A DNA stretch of 46,562 nucleotides from Candidatus Cloacimonadota bacterium (GTDB taxonomy: Bacteria > Cloacimonadota > Cloacimonadia > Cloacimonadales > TCS61), in the NCBI GenBank assembly GCA_018400535.1, contig JAGYMQ010000096.1:1-46562 (forward strand), in the 5' to 3' direction. Position 1 is the first letter of the stretch. Each line of letters starts with the position of its first letter. The notes below the pieces were generated by a model. It made no database searches, had not been told where the DNA came from, and saw only the letters and a list, made by a program, of their open reading frames with translations. Shown in pieces: positions 1 to 10,044 of the stretch. The translations under genes and the position numbers were made by a program.

Positions 1-1
1 G

Positions 2-3000
2 TCCGCAGGTCTTCGGAATGTTGATAAAACAAAAGAAAACCAGAAAGAAACAGATAGAGCAACCTCCACCGAAACGAAAGTGGATTACATCACTGTAACC
101 GGGGCACAATTAGCGATTAACCCTTCCTCATTAGAATTTGGAAATGTAGTGGTCGATGATTTCAGCAACATTGATATCGAGCTCACCAACACCGGCAATG
201 AAGATATTCTAATCGATAGCACTTTTGCAGTTACCCCCTTCACGGTTAGCAGCAATTATAACACAACGCTTTCGCCATCACAGACTCTATCCTTCCCGGT
301 TACTTTCCAGCCAACAGCAACTTTATTCTATGATGAGCAGCTCATAATTGCAACCGATATCGATACCTTCTATGTTGATCTAACGGGAACGGGAGTTGCT
401 CCCACACCAGCCTGGAGCTTCAATTGGACATCGCATGATTTCGGGCAAACAGATATTGATAGTGGAACTTCTACCAACATTACTATTAGCAATACAGGCA
501 ATGTTGACCTAATTGTAAGTGATTGTAATGTGTCGGATAGCCATTTTGATGTTTCGGAAACATCCTTTTTATTGGAAGTAGGTGATAGCCAAAACATAAC
601 TGTCAGCTTCGATCCAGAAGAAATTCTTTCTTATAACGGAGTGATCAGCTACACATCCGAAGCCGGCACGCAAGAATTGAATGTCAGCGGAAATGGCTTT
701 TATCAATCGGCAGCACCGGTTCTTAGTTATGTAGTGGAAACAAGATTTGATGGAACAACTGGAGTAGAGCCGGAAATCGGAGCACCGGGAACTTATTTTG
801 AATATCGCATAACCTATACGGATGCCGATAATGATGCGCCAATGACAGGTTTTCCACAAGTGGGAATTGATAAAAATGGGGACCATGATTTCCTTGAACC
901 TGATGAATTCATGATGCCACTTACTGAAATTGATCCTACCGATACCAGCTATGATGATGGTAAAGAGTATTCATTCATCACGCAATTGCCAGAAGATGCT
1001 GATCTGGGTTACGCCTTTACAGCTTATGATGTATTGGGAAATCCAGCAATTGGAGAAGGCACAAATTATAAATCTGGACCAGATGTAACTGATGATTATC
1101 TTGATCTTTCTATTTATGCCAATGACATCACTTTTTCCGAGAGCAATCCGGATGTGGGTGATGAAGTAGTTATCAATGCTGTAATCCATAACAATTCGGA
1201 TTATCCGGCAGATTCTATCCTGATCCGAATTTATGAAGAAGATATTTTGCTGGAAGAAACTACTATCGGTTATCTCGGAGCACAAAGTCAGACGAGTATA
1301 TCAATTGAACATATTTTCACAGCTCCAGAATACTATCCAATCAAGGTGGTTATTGATGAAGACAATGTGATAGCGGAAGTCAATGAATTGAATAATTTTG
1401 CGATCCGTCCGATCGTTGTTGGAAATTATTCCGTTCCAGGAGCGATCGCAGCCACTTCCTATCTGAATTCATCTTCTGCTTATTCGGGTGGAACTTTGCG
1501 TTTTTATGGAAACGCAGAATATGTGGAAACTCGCTTGCGAAATTCTGTGGTTTCTGGTGCACAAGTCGAACTGACGATTTCAGGAAATGGACAAACATGG
1601 ACATATACAGGTTACACAAATGCCAGCGGAAATTACAGCATTTATTTTGCAGCACCACAAAATCTTGGTTCTTACACAGCATCAGCCGAAGTTACGGATT
1701 TTACCTTCACCACGCAAACGTCTGTTCATAATTTCTCGGTAGTTTCTCCCCCTCCTTCGGGTTATCCCCCACAACAAGATGATCTGGCAGATCTAAAGAT
1801 CAATAGCTGCAGTTTGTCAGGCAATCCCGTCATCAATAATATGATGGAAATATCAGGAAGTTTTTCAAATATCGGAGACCTGCCGGCAGAGAATGTGAAG
1901 CTCTATCTATATTTGGATAATGTTCTTTCCGATTCGATCTTTATAGATTTTCTATCAGTTGATGAAAGTGAGAGTTATTCCTTTTATCAGACCTGGACAA
2001 CTGTGGGAAATCATAATGTTTCAGTAATTGTTGATCCATTTGATACAGTCTCTGAATATATTGAATATAATAATTCAGCTTCGCTTTCGCGTTATATCTA
2101 TCCTGAATATGCTGATCTTACTCCAGTCGATATTCTCTTTGATGATAATTCACCGCTGACAGATCAGGAAATAACGATCACAGGAATTATCCAGAATCTG
2201 AATTATATCGCTTCTGATGCTACAACTGTGGAAATTTATGATGTATTTTCTGCAGAAGGCAGATCCGAATCTCTTTTGGGAATTGTAAATCTGGAACCAA
2301 TCAATAACAATGCAACGCAGAATATCTATTTCGATCATACTTTCACAGCTGCAGGTCTGCATCAGATCAAGCTCGTGGTCGATCCTGATGATCTTGTTGA
2401 TGAATCCGATGAAACGAATCAAATTATCTATGAAGCTATAGATGTAGAAGCGCCGACAGCTGAACTCACAATTTCAGCGATCAATGTTTCAAATACAAAT
2501 CCAGATGTGGGAGATGCGATCAATTTTTCGGCAACAATTTCTAATATTGGCAGTAATGACGCTGAAAATTTTGAGGTTGTCTTCCGCCTTGATGATGTGC
2601 AGATTGGAAGCAATATTCCAATATCTTCATTAGCAGCTGGCGACAATCAGATCATCAATTCTGATGCCTGGATTTTTGATGCTGATCCGCACACGATCGA
2701 AGCCGTGATTGACGAAGCAGACGTTATCCCTGAATTGAATGAATATAACAATGAAACTGAAAAAGAAATTGGTATTGATCTGCAAGCAAGGAAAAATGCA
2801 ATATATCCAGGCAATAGCAGTTCAAATCCTTTGAACATTCAGATGGGAACTGTTGTCGAATTGAAATCAAGAATTTACAATCATGGAACTTTTGCAGCAG
2901 AAAATGTGCCAATTTCCTACTGGATCGAAGATCAATTATTGGAAATGGATTTTGTTCCTCTGATAAATAACGGCGTGTTTATTCAATCCAATATTTTCAT

Positions 3001-5269
3001 GCAATTTGACTCACTCGGAAATTTCACCGTGAGGATCTTTGCCGATAAACAAGCTGATGGTTCTGAAATTTTCAATGAGATCGATGAGACAAATAATTAT
3101 GTTGACCTCTATATTCACGTTTACGAAGAAAGCCCCGATCTGGAAGTTCTTTCTCAATATATTGCTCCCGAAGAATTGAATCCTGATCCGAACGAAGAGA
3201 TTGCGATCTTTGCTTCAATTTTCAATCAGGGAAATATTGATACTGATCCTTTCTGGGTGAGAATTCTGGTCGATGATGTTGTGCTGGATGATTCGATCTA
3301 TATCGAATCACTGCCTGCTCTGGAAGATACAACGGTTGTAAGCAATCAGCTCTATTCTTCTGCTGAGATCGGAACACATACAATTTGCGTGGAAGCCGAT
3401 TACAATGATCTATTGCCAGAATTTGATGAAACCAATAATGAAGCTGTCAGAAATATCATCGTGGGCGAAGCTCCCGATCTTGCCTTTACTGATGCTGGCA
3501 TTATCCTGTCCGATGAAGAACCAGAACAAGGTGATCTGATCACGATTTCTGCTTTTGTCAAAAATACAGGCGGCGCAGAAGCAAACGGAAATGTGAACTG
3601 GAATTATGTGATCAATGCTGATACAACACTGATCAATTCATCGAATTTCTCTGTTGCTCCACAAGATTCTGCCTATGTCTCTTTGCAATGGTTCACCGCT
3701 GTTCCTTTCGGAACCATCTTTGCTGAGATAGTCAACGCCAGTCCGGAAGAATTCAATACTTTGAATAATTCTGCTGTGGTCGGCTTTGGCAGCACAATTC
3801 AGCAGATTGGCACGATTAACGCCGTGAACGTGGCTGAAGATGAAAGCAATTATGTGGCAGCTGAAATGGACAGCATTTTCCAGAATGTGGATGAAACTCC
3901 CTTGAGCTATTATTTTAACGCATCGAATGATAGCATTTTGATCTCGGTCGACAGCGAAAACCAATTAGTCTTGAATTTCATCACAAACTGGTTTGGAAGC
4001 GATGAGTCGTTCACGGTTACAGCAGAAAATATTTATGGCGATACCATATCGACAACAGTTTCGATAACGGTCAATCCGGTAAATGATGCCCCACAAATTC
4101 TTTTACCAGCTTCGATCACAACTTATGAAGATTCTGTGAAAATTGTGGATTTCAGCAATTTTGTTTCTGATCCCGAACAAGCGTTAACCGAATTAACTCT
4201 TACCTGCACGGAAAGTGATACGATCAATATTCAAATAGATGGACTTCAAGTTACCTTTTCTGCAGCAGAAAACTGGTATGGAATGGAAACGATCGAATTC
4301 AGCATCGACGATAATCAGGACAGAGGAATTTCTTATGATGACGTCATCGTTATTTTCAATCCAGTAAACGATCCGCCAACTATCGAATTGCCATCAGAAT
4401 TTTCTTTTGAAGAAGATCAATCGCAATTATTTGACCTAACAAATTATATCAATGATGTTGATAATGACCTTTCCGAACTTGCTCTCTCTTCGTCTGGAAG
4501 CGAACATATCAGCGTGGAAATTTCTGATTTGTTTATAACTATTTCTTCTAATACTCAGCATTGGAATGGAAACGAAATGATCTTTATTTCAGTTTCTGAT
4601 GATGCATCCCGCTCGGCTCGCGGAGATCGTGAAAGCATTTCTGATTCTGTTATGGTCCAATGCATACCCGTTGACGATCCACCAGAATTTGATCTGCCCC
4701 AATCACTCATCTTTGGACCAGGAGAAATGCGACAGCTTGACTTCGATCAATATTTGAACGAATATGACGGAGACGACCTTTTCATCCAATATATGGGAAA
4801 CTCGAACATAATTGTTTCTAATGATTCCCTGCTCTATTCTTTCTCGGCGCAGGATGATTATCTGGGCTGCGAGAATATTCTCTTCATCGTTTATGATGGA
4901 ACCACCTTTGCTCCAGATCAAATCGCAGTTTGTTCCTCAATCGTTCCTCAAGATGTCCGACTCGAGCTGGTGGGAAGTGATGTCGAAATTAGCTGGAGAG
5001 AGATCATGGCAGCTTCTTCCTACAAAGTTTATTGTTCCGATTCGCCTGAAGGAATTTTTACGGAAGTGACGACAGGTTCTTTTTCGCAGATAGAAGATCG
5101 TTTATATTGGCATGATACCTTCACCGAAGATAAACAATTCTATCGTGTAACAGCTTTTGTGGAAGAAACTACTCGTGGAAATTGTAACAAACAAGAAATT
5201 GACATTGATGAAGAACTGAAAGAAAAAATTCGCAAAGCTTACGAAGAAATGTATGGAATAAAAAGATAA
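2..5269 (+). CDS. Giant multi-domain surface/secreted protein, N-terminus cut off by window edge
   Basis: The frame is already open at base 2, so the GTG at 80 is probably internal and the true start lies upstream. Numbering from that GTG, residues about 12-105 and 110-205 are two HYDIN/choice-of-anchor-D-like Ig repeats (FGNVVVDDFSN..I.LTNTGN). Residues about 341-1235 hold a series of CARDB-like Ig repeats with recurrent starts such as PDLEVLSQY and ADLKINS, interrupted at about 450-565 by another Ig-like module and a proline-rich linker. Residues about 1240-1620 are cadherin-like tandem repeats marked by NPVNDAPQ, NPVNDPPT and PVDDPPEF. Residues about 1625-1700 look like fibronectin type III, followed by a short charged tail. 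No enzyme domain and no sorting domain is visible. The likely role is an extracellular adhesin or structural protein; the ligand is unknown. A strong terminator follows directly. Confidence 0.85.
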   Translation, partial: SAGLRNVDKTKENQKETDRATSTETKVDYITVTGAQLAINPSSLEFGNVVVDDFSNIDIELTNTGNEDILIDSTFAVTPFTVSSNYNTTLSPSQTLSFPVTFQPTATLFYDEQLIIATDIDTFYVDLTGTGVAPTPAWSFNWTSHDFGQTDIDSGTSTNITISNTGNVDLIVSDCNVSDSHFDVSETSFLLEVGDSQNITVSFDPEEILSYNGVISYTSEAGTQELNVSGNGFYQSAAPVLSYVVETRFDGTTGVEPEIGAPGTYFEYRITYTDADNDAPMTGFPQVGIDKNGDHDFLEPDEFMMPLTEIDPTDTSYDDGKEYSFITQLPEDADLGYAFTAYDVLGNPAIGEGTNYKSGPDVTDDYLDLSIYANDITFSESNPDVGDEVVINAVIHNNSDYPADSILIRIYEEDILLEETTIGYLGAQSQTSISIEHIFTAPEYYPIKVVIDEDNVIAEVNELNNFAIRPIVVGNYSVPGAIAATSYLNSSSAYSGGTLRFYGNAEYVETRLRNSVVSGAQVELTISGNGQTWTYTGYTNASGNYSIYFAAPQNLGSYTASAEVTDFTFTTQTSVHNFSVVSPPPSGYPPQQDDLADLKINSCSLSGNPVINNMMEISGSFSNIGDLPAENVKLYLYLDNVLSDSIFIDFLSVDESESYSFYQTWTTVGNHNVSVIVDPFDTVSEYIEYNNSASLSRYIYPEYADLTPVDILFDDNSPLTDQEITITGIIQNLNYIASDATTVEIYDVFSAEGRSESLLGIVNLEPINNNATQNIYFDHTFTAAGLHQIKLVVDPDDLVDESDETNQIIYEAIDVEAPTAELTISAINVSNTNPDVGDAINFSATISNIGSNDAENFEVVFRLDDVQIGSNIPISSLAAGDNQIINSDAWIFDADPHTIEAVIDEADVIPELNEYNNETEKEIGIDLQARKNAIYPGNSSSNPLNIQMGTVVELKSRIYNHGTFAAENVPISYWIEDQLLEMDFVPLINNGVFIQSNIFMQFDSLGNFTVRIFADKQADGSEIFNEIDETNNYVDLYIHVYEESPDLEVLSQYIAPEELNPDPNEEIAIFASIFNQGNIDTDPFWVRILVDDVVLDDSIYIESLPALEDTTVVSNQLYSSAEIGTHTICVEADYNDLLPEFDETNNEAVRNIIVGEAPDLAFTDAGIILSDEEPEQGDLITISAFVKNTGGAEANGNVNWNYVINADTTLINSSNFSVAPQDSAYVSLQWFTAVPFGTIFAEIVNASPEEFNTLNNSAVVGFGSTIQQIGTINAVNVAEDESNYVAAEMDSIFQNVDETPLSYYFNASNDSILISVDSENQLVLNFITNWFGSDESFTVTAENIYGDTISTTVSITVNPVNDAPQILLPASITTYEDSVKIVDFSNFVSDPEQALTELTLTCTESDTINIQIDGLQVTFSAAENWYGMETIEFSIDDNQDRGISYDDVIVIFNPVNDPPTIELPSEFSFEEDQSQLFDLTNYINDVDNDLSELALSSSGSEHISVEISDLFITISSNTQHWNGNEMIFISVSDDASRSARGDRESISDSVMVQCIPVDDPPEFDLPQSLIFGPGEMRQLDFDQYLNEYDGDDLFIQYMGNSNIIVSNDSLLYSFSAQDDYLGCENILFIVYDGTTFAPDQIAVCSSIVPQDVRLELVGSDVEISWREIMAASSYKVYCSDSPEGIFTEVTTGSFSQIEDRLYWHDTFTEDKQFYRVTAFVEETTRGNCNKQEIDIDEELKEKIRKAYEEMYGIKR

Positions 5270-5285
5270 TTTCTAACTCCTAAAC

Positions 5286-5323
5286 TGGGATCAGTTGCTT
5301 GTCTGGCTGATCCCATTTTTTTT
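5286..5323 (+). terminator. Rho-independent terminator after the giant surface protein
   Basis: A perfect 9-bp stem TGGGATCAG (5286-5294) pairs with CTGATCCCA (5307-5315) across a 12-nt loop and is followed by eight T residues. It begins 16 nt after the stop codon of the upstream gene and separates it from the beta-propeller gene. Confidence 0.9.
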
Positions 5324-5422
5324 ACATTCTATATAAAACTCTTGACTTCTAAAGCAGTTATCAATTTTCAAAAAGCATTCATGAGTTCTGCATTTCAAAA
5401 CTTATCAAGGAGAATGATCAAA

Positions 5423-7105
5423 ATGAGAAAGATAGGATCGCTGTTTATATTTTTTATTGTTATCAGTTTCATTTACTGTCAGGAAATCGATTATGTCTGG
5501 TCGCAGCAGATCGGAGGAGAATTTGACGACGAGGGAAGTTGTGTAGCAGTCGATAGTTTCAACAATTATTATGCAGCCGGCTGGTTCGAAGAATCAATGA
5601 CTATCGGATCAACAAACCTGATCGGTAATGGTGATGATGACATCTATCTCGCAAAATTCAATGAAAATGGCAGCCTGATTTGGGTAAAAGGAATTGGTGG
5701 TAGCAGCATCGATAAGGCTTCGGGAATTGCCATTGATAACGATAACAATATAATTCTATCCGGTGAATTTTCAGGAGAAGTTTATTTTGATGATAATATT
5801 GTGTTGACCAGTTCAGGTGTGCGCGATGCTTTCCTGGCAAAATTTGATGGGGCTGGAAACCTTGTCTGGGTAAAGCAGGCAGGCGGCAACGGTTTTGATG
5901 CTGGTTATGGTGTGGAAGTCGATTCGGAGCAGAATATCATTTTCACTGGCCGTTTTTTTGGGATTGCCACATTCGATGACATTTCGGTAATTGGTAACGG
6001 AAGCTGGGATGTCTTTATTGCGAAATATAATTCCTCGGGAGAAATATTGTGGGCAAAAGGTGCAGGTGGTTCCAGCTTTGATCGTGGAAGAAATCTTACT
6101 ATTGATAATCAGGATAATATTTATCTGACAGGTTCTTTTATTGGCACAGCTACATTTGATCCAATAATAATCAGTAGCAATGGAGAAACAGATATTTTTC
6201 TGGCAAAATATGATAATGATGGCGATCCAATTTGGGTGACAAGCGCTGGTGGAATGCAGTTTGATCAAGGCTGGAGTGTTTGTTGTGATGATTTTAACAA
6301 TGTCTATTTGACAGGCTATTTTGAAGCAACAGCAAATTTTGGAAATGAACAAATCATTAGCAACGGTTCTTCTGATATTTTTCTGGCAAAATACGATAGT
6401 GCAGGAAATCTGAACTGGGTTGATGGAATGGGTGATACTGGTAATGATCAGGGCAGAGATGTTAAATTTGATTCGAACGATCAACTTCTATTGACCGGAT
6501 ATTTTCAGGGAGAAGTTGCCTTTGGAGATATCACATTATTTCATAATGGTATGTTAGATATGTTCATTGCCAGTCATAATGGTGATGATCAATATAACTG
6601 GGCGATAAATATTGGAGCTGAAAATGACGAGATGATCAACAAATTAGCAATAGACAATGATAATAATTTTGTGTTTACTGGAAAATTCTGGAATCACACA
6701 ATCATCGGGACAACTATTCTAACAGCTCAAGGAATTGATAATTACGAATCATTTTTGTCTAAAATTCAGGTTAATACAACTTACTCTGATGAAAATAATA
6801 TTTTAAAAAATTCAATACATTTGTCGAACTATCCCAATCCTTTCAATCCTTCCACAAAGATCAATTTTTGTCTAACCACAAAAAGCAAGGACAAAGTCGA
6901 GATCGAGATATTTAATATCAAAGGACAAAATATCCGCACTTTGGAATGCATCGATTGTGTCGATGCTTTATCATCGCAGATGATGCACTCTATAATCTGG
7001 AACGGCAAAGATAAAAACGGCAAAACGGTTTCCAGCGGCGTCTATTACTATCGATTGAAGATTGGAGATCATCATAAGACAAAGAAAATGCTGATGTTGA
7101 AATAA
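5423..7105 (+). CDS. Secreted seven-repeat SBBP beta-propeller protein with C-terminal sorting domain
   Basis: A 560-residue exported protein. The start was chosen at ATG 5423 because AAGGAG at 5407-5412 is 10 nt upstream; ATG 5414 is in frame but only 1 nt from that site. A signal peptide (MRKIGSLFIFFIVISFIYC) is followed by seven repeats of about 51 residues with the pattern D.G..V.VD..NN...TG.F.G...F....I...G..D.FLAKYD..GN..WV...GG. This is the SBBP pattern, expected to fold as one seven-bladed propeller. The last 90 residues form a sorting/FlgD-like Ig domain (NYPNPFNPSTKI ... SSGVYYYRL ... KKMLMLK). Such domains direct type IX secretion in FCB bacteria. The domain carries an unusual CIDCVDA insert encoded by a palindrome. 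No catalytic motif is seen; the function is probably structural or binding at the cell surface. Confidence 0.88.
   Translation: MRKIGSLFIFFIVISFIYCQEIDYVWSQQIGGEFDDEGSCVAVDSFNNYYAAGWFEESMTIGSTNLIGNGDDDIYLAKFNENGSLIWVKGIGGSSIDKASGIAIDNDNNIILSGEFSGEVYFDDNIVLTSSGVRDAFLAKFDGAGNLVWVKQAGGNGFDAGYGVEVDSEQNIIFTGRFFGIATFDDISVIGNGSWDVFIAKYNSSGEILWAKGAGGSSFDRGRNLTIDNQDNIYLTGSFIGTATFDPIIISSNGETDIFLAKYDNDGDPIWVTSAGGMQFDQGWSVCCDDFNNVYLTGYFEATANFGNEQIISNGSSDIFLAKYDSAGNLNWVDGMGDTGNDQGRDVKFDSNDQLLLTGYFQGEVAFGDITLFHNGMLDMFIASHNGDDQYNWAINIGAENDEMINKLAIDNDNNFVFTGKFWNHTIIGTTILTAQGIDNYESFLSKIQVNTTYSDENNILKNSIHLSNYPNPFNPSTKINFCLTTKSKDKVEIEIFNIKGQNIRTLECIDCVDALSSQMMHSIIWNGKDKNGKTVSSGVYYYRLKIGDHHKTKKMLMLK
6948..6966. 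repeat. Palindrome inside the sorting-domain coding sequence (copy A)
   Basis: GCATCGA (6948-6954), a 5-nt loop and TCGATGC (6960-6966) form a perfect 7-bp stem. In frame it encodes CIDCVDA. The same palindrome with one loop substitution lies at 46432-46450 in another sorting domain. The two C25 proteins in this window lack it. Confidence 0.75.
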
Positions 7106-7407
7106 AACAAGAACAGAAAGAACATCATTATGGAAATTCATTCGTTGTAGTTCACTGACTTTTGTCATGAGAATTTTTTTCGCAAATATAAAATTTTCGG
7201 TATGAACTGAATAACCATTTTTCTATTGACAGCTACGCTTCAGTTCTTTATATCATTTTTACTATAGATATGCTTACCAAAAGAACCAAAATATCTTTAC
7301 TTTCTGCTATTTTTTAAAAAAATAATAGTAGCAATATTATTCAGAAAACAATGATTCATTTCTGGTTAAAATTGGCGAGAATAGTAAGAAGATAAATCGA
7401 GGTGATT
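7106..7407. other. Intergenic region of 302 nt, AT-rich, with one candidate promoter
   Basis: No reading frame with convincing coding character and no clear terminator hairpin is seen here. The only supported element is a TTGACA box with a plausible -10 at 7226-7254, which would leave a leader of about 150 nt before the REC-PAS-PocR gene. I see no recognisable riboswitch. Confidence 0.5.
7226..7254 (+). promoter_or_regulatory. Candidate sigma70-type promoter for the signalling cluster
   Basis: TTGACA at 7226-7231 is followed by a 17-nt spacer and TATATC at 7249-7254, a 4 of 6 match to the -10 consensus. It lies about 155 nt upstream of the start at 7408. Prediction from consensus only. Confidence 0.4.
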
Positions 7408-9855
7408 ATGAATAAATTAAAAATTCTTTTTGTAGATGATTCACCCAACGATGTAGAAATTGTAGCTCGCGAAATTTCCAAACACTATATCGGTTTCTGC
7501 CACCAGGTGGTCAATAACGCAGAAGATTTCACGAAAACTTTGACTGAATTTAGACCCGACATCATTATTTCCGACCATTCAATGTCAGATTTTGACGGCT
7601 TGAACGCTTTAAAAATAACCAGAACAAATTACAAAAACAAGCCATTCATAATACTCACTGGTGTTATGGACGAAGAATTGCTAATCTCCTACTTGGAAGC
7701 AGGAGCAGATGATTGTTTAATCAAAAAGAACTTCCGTCTTCTACCCTTTGCCATAAAAAAAGTATTAGCCAACAGAAAAACAAGAAAAAAACTGGAGAAA
7801 CAAGCAAAAACAATTGATGAGTTACAAAGGCAACATGATACAGATCGGAATGCAACAAAAGATCTGCAGAGCACAGATGATGTATCGATGAAAACTAAAG
7901 AAGCTTTGCTGGCATATGAGATAAAGTTCTCTGATCTTATCGAATCATCTAATGATGGTATTTGCTTGCATGACCTACAGGGCAAGATCCTTTTCGTGAA
8001 CCAAAGAAAGGTCGAAATGCTGGGTTATAAATCCACAACTCAACTGATCGGCACAAATGCTTACGATTTGCTAAGAAAAAGTGAACAGCAAAAATTTTCT
8101 GAACTTTTTAAAGAATTGCTAAAAAAAGGCTTTCTCGCTAATATCGAAACGAAGGTTATTAGAAATGACGGATCTCTATTGCCAGTTGAATGTAATTTCA
8201 AACTTATTATGAATGATAAAGGCAAACCCCACTTTATTATGGATACGATGCGAGACATCACCGAGCGCAAACTGGCAGAGGCAGAATTGAAATCCCATCT
8301 GTCTCTTCTGCAGATTGCCGGCGAGACTGCCCGTTTCGGCGGCTGGAGCGTCGATCTGCAAAACAATATCTACACCTGGTCGGATGCGGTGGCGGATATT
8401 CACGAAATGCCGCACGGATTTGCGCCAAAAGTGGAAGAAGGCATAAATTTCTATGCACCCGAGTGGCGGGAAAAGATCACGGATGTTTTCTCCGCTTGCG
8501 CCGAAAAAGGCATTCCCTATGATGAGGTGATGGAGATCATCACCAAAACTGGCAAGCGCCTCTGGGTGCGCGCCACCGGTAGAGCTGTAAAAAATGAAAA
8601 AGGTGAGATCAAACGCGTGGAAGGCTCCTTTCAGGATATTAACGAGAGCAAACAAGCAGATGATGCTCTGCGTGAAACTGAAGAGCGATTTCAGAAAATG
8701 TTGTCTTTAGTACCGGACATGATTTCCATTCATGATACTGATATGAATATTGTTTATAGCAATTGGAACGGTTTCGGAGCAGTTCAAGAAGATAAAAGGG
8801 TTTTGAATACCAAGTGTTACGAAACTTACAGGGGCTTTGATGATATATGTCCCGATTGTCAGGCAAGAACAGTTTTACAAACTAAACAAGCTTATCAAAA
8901 AGAACTGGAAATGCCTGATGGTTCATGGAAAGATCTGCGTGTCATACCAATTATAAATCAGGATGGTTCAGTAGAGCTTTTTGTGGAATGGGTCAGAGAT
9001 ATCACCGAACGCAAGAAATCCATGGCAGCCTTACAGCAGATCGAATGGATGTTATCAGAAAAAAAGACAAAGGACGACGATTTTACGCCGGAATATGGCG
9101 ACCTGAGTGAGCTTAACAAAAACGGGTTGATTCTCTCCTCAGTCGGGAAAGACCAGTTAACACAGATTGCTTCGGAGTATCTTGATCTGCTGGAGACCTC
9201 GTCTGCCATCTATGAAATAAACGGTGATTATGCTTTGGGTTTGTTTTCTTCCGGCTGGTGCAGGATGATGGATACGGCATCGCGTAAGCTATGTGAAACT
9301 GATGACAATCAGCAAGCCTTGAATTGCGGTAAATGGCTGTGTCACGAATCCTGCTGGCGGGATGCCTCGTTGCAGGCTATTGAGAGCGGCAAACCTGCCG
9401 ACGTGGAATGTAATGGCGGCATTCGTCTTTATGCTGTTCCTATCCGTGCCGGTGGGCAGGTGATCGGTGCTATCAATTTCGGTTACACCGATCCGCCTGA
9501 ATCTGATGTCGAACTTCAGAAATTGTCCGAGCTCTATCAGATTCCGATCGAAAAATTACGAAAAGAAGGGCAGGAATATCAGACGCGTCCTCAATACATT
9601 ATAGATTATGCAAAAAAACGAATTCAGTTTTCGGCTCAGTATATTGCAAATATAGTAGAACGTAAACAGGCAGAGACAGAATTGCGACGTATGAAAGATG
9701 ATCTGGAAATTCAGGTGGCCGAAAAAACCAGGGAACTTCAGGAAAGAATCGAAGAACTCGAACGCTATCATGATGCCACCGTAAATCGCGAATTCCGCAT
9801 CAAGGAACTGAAAGATGAAATTGCCAGGCTGAAAGAGGAAAAAGATGAGAGATGA
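7408..9855 (+). CDS. Response-regulator/PAS/PocR multi-sensor signalling protein without kinase or output domain
   Basis: An 815-residue cytoplasmic protein. ATG 7408 is preferred over GTG 7402 because the GAGGTG Shine-Dalgarno overlaps that GTG. Residues 3-123 are a receiver domain with the acidic VDDSPND patch, phospho-acceptor D56 (IIISDHS), T in ILTG and K in LIKK. Three PAS domains follow at about 168-288, 298-418 and 422-538, each closed by a DIT/DIN-E-(R/S)K motif; the third contains a CPDC pair. Residues about 573-755 match a PocR-type ligand-sensing domain with clustered Cys (NCGKWLCHESCW), which may bind a small molecule or metal. A coiled coil ends the protein. No HisKA, HATPase, GGDEF or DNA-binding domain is present, so it probably relays signals to a partner such as the downstream kinase. 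No transmembrane segment is seen. Confidence 0.85.
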   Translation: MNKLKILFVDDSPNDVEIVAREISKHYIGFCHQVVNNAEDFTKTLTEFRPDIIISDHSMSDFDGLNALKITRTNYKNKPFIILTGVMDEELLISYLEAGADDCLIKKNFRLLPFAIKKVLANRKTRKKLEKQAKTIDELQRQHDTDRNATKDLQSTDDVSMKTKEALLAYEIKFSDLIESSNDGICLHDLQGKILFVNQRKVEMLGYKSTTQLIGTNAYDLLRKSEQQKFSELFKELLKKGFLANIETKVIRNDGSLLPVECNFKLIMNDKGKPHFIMDTMRDITERKLAEAELKSHLSLLQIAGETARFGGWSVDLQNNIYTWSDAVADIHEMPHGFAPKVEEGINFYAPEWREKITDVFSACAEKGIPYDEVMEIITKTGKRLWVRATGRAVKNEKGEIKRVEGSFQDINESKQADDALRETEERFQKMLSLVPDMISIHDTDMNIVYSNWNGFGAVQEDKRVLNTKCYETYRGFDDICPDCQARTVLQTKQAYQKELEMPDGSWKDLRVIPIINQDGSVELFVEWVRDITERKKSMAALQQIEWMLSEKKTKDDDFTPEYGDLSELNKNGLILSSVGKDQLTQIASEYLDLLETSSAIYEINGDYALGLFSSGWCRMMDTASRKLCETDDNQQALNCGKWLCHESCWRDASLQAIESGKPADVECNGGIRLYAVPIRAGGQVIGAINFGYTDPPESDVELQKLSELYQIPIEKLRKEGQEYQTRPQYIIDYAKKRIQFSAQYIANIVERKQAETELRRMKDDLEIQVAEKTRELQERIEELERYHDATVNREFRIKELKDEIARLKEEKDER

Positions 9856-9871
9856 GAGATGAGAGACGAGA
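9844..9871 (+). repeat. Four tandem heptamers (GATGAGA-like) across a stop codon
   Basis: GATGAGA occurs three times in tandem followed by GACGAGA. The array begins inside the last codons of the PAS/PocR gene and contains its stop codon (9853-9855), so slippage here would change the protein tail. The purine-rich sequence continues to about 9930. Confidence 0.7.
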
Positions 9872-9960
9872 CTTGGAGAAGATGAGAAGTTGGAAGATTG
9901 GAAGATGTGAAGCAAAGAAGCAGAGTAGGTTGGAAGATATGATTGTAAATATAAAATGTC

Positions 9961-9995
9961 ATCCTGAGTTCGGCTTTTGCCGATTATCGAAGGAT
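9961..9995. repeat. Two-part hairpin element ATCCT..TCGGC-TTTT-GCCGA..AGGAT
   Basis: The inner stem TCGGC (9970-9974) / GCCGA (9979-9983) closes a TTTT loop. The outer arms ATCCT (9961-9965) and AGGAT (9991-9995) also pair. It has the look of a dispersed intergenic repeat; only one copy was noticed in this window. Confidence 0.55.
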
Positions 9996-10044
9996 AGAGA
10001 TGAGTGGTCAGAGGTCAGAGATCAGAATATTCTGAATAGAATAG

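Noticed and set aside
5813-6484. 223-codon open frame on the minus strand
   Set aside because: It lies wholly antisense to the beta-propeller gene; its length comes from the internal repeat structure of that gene.
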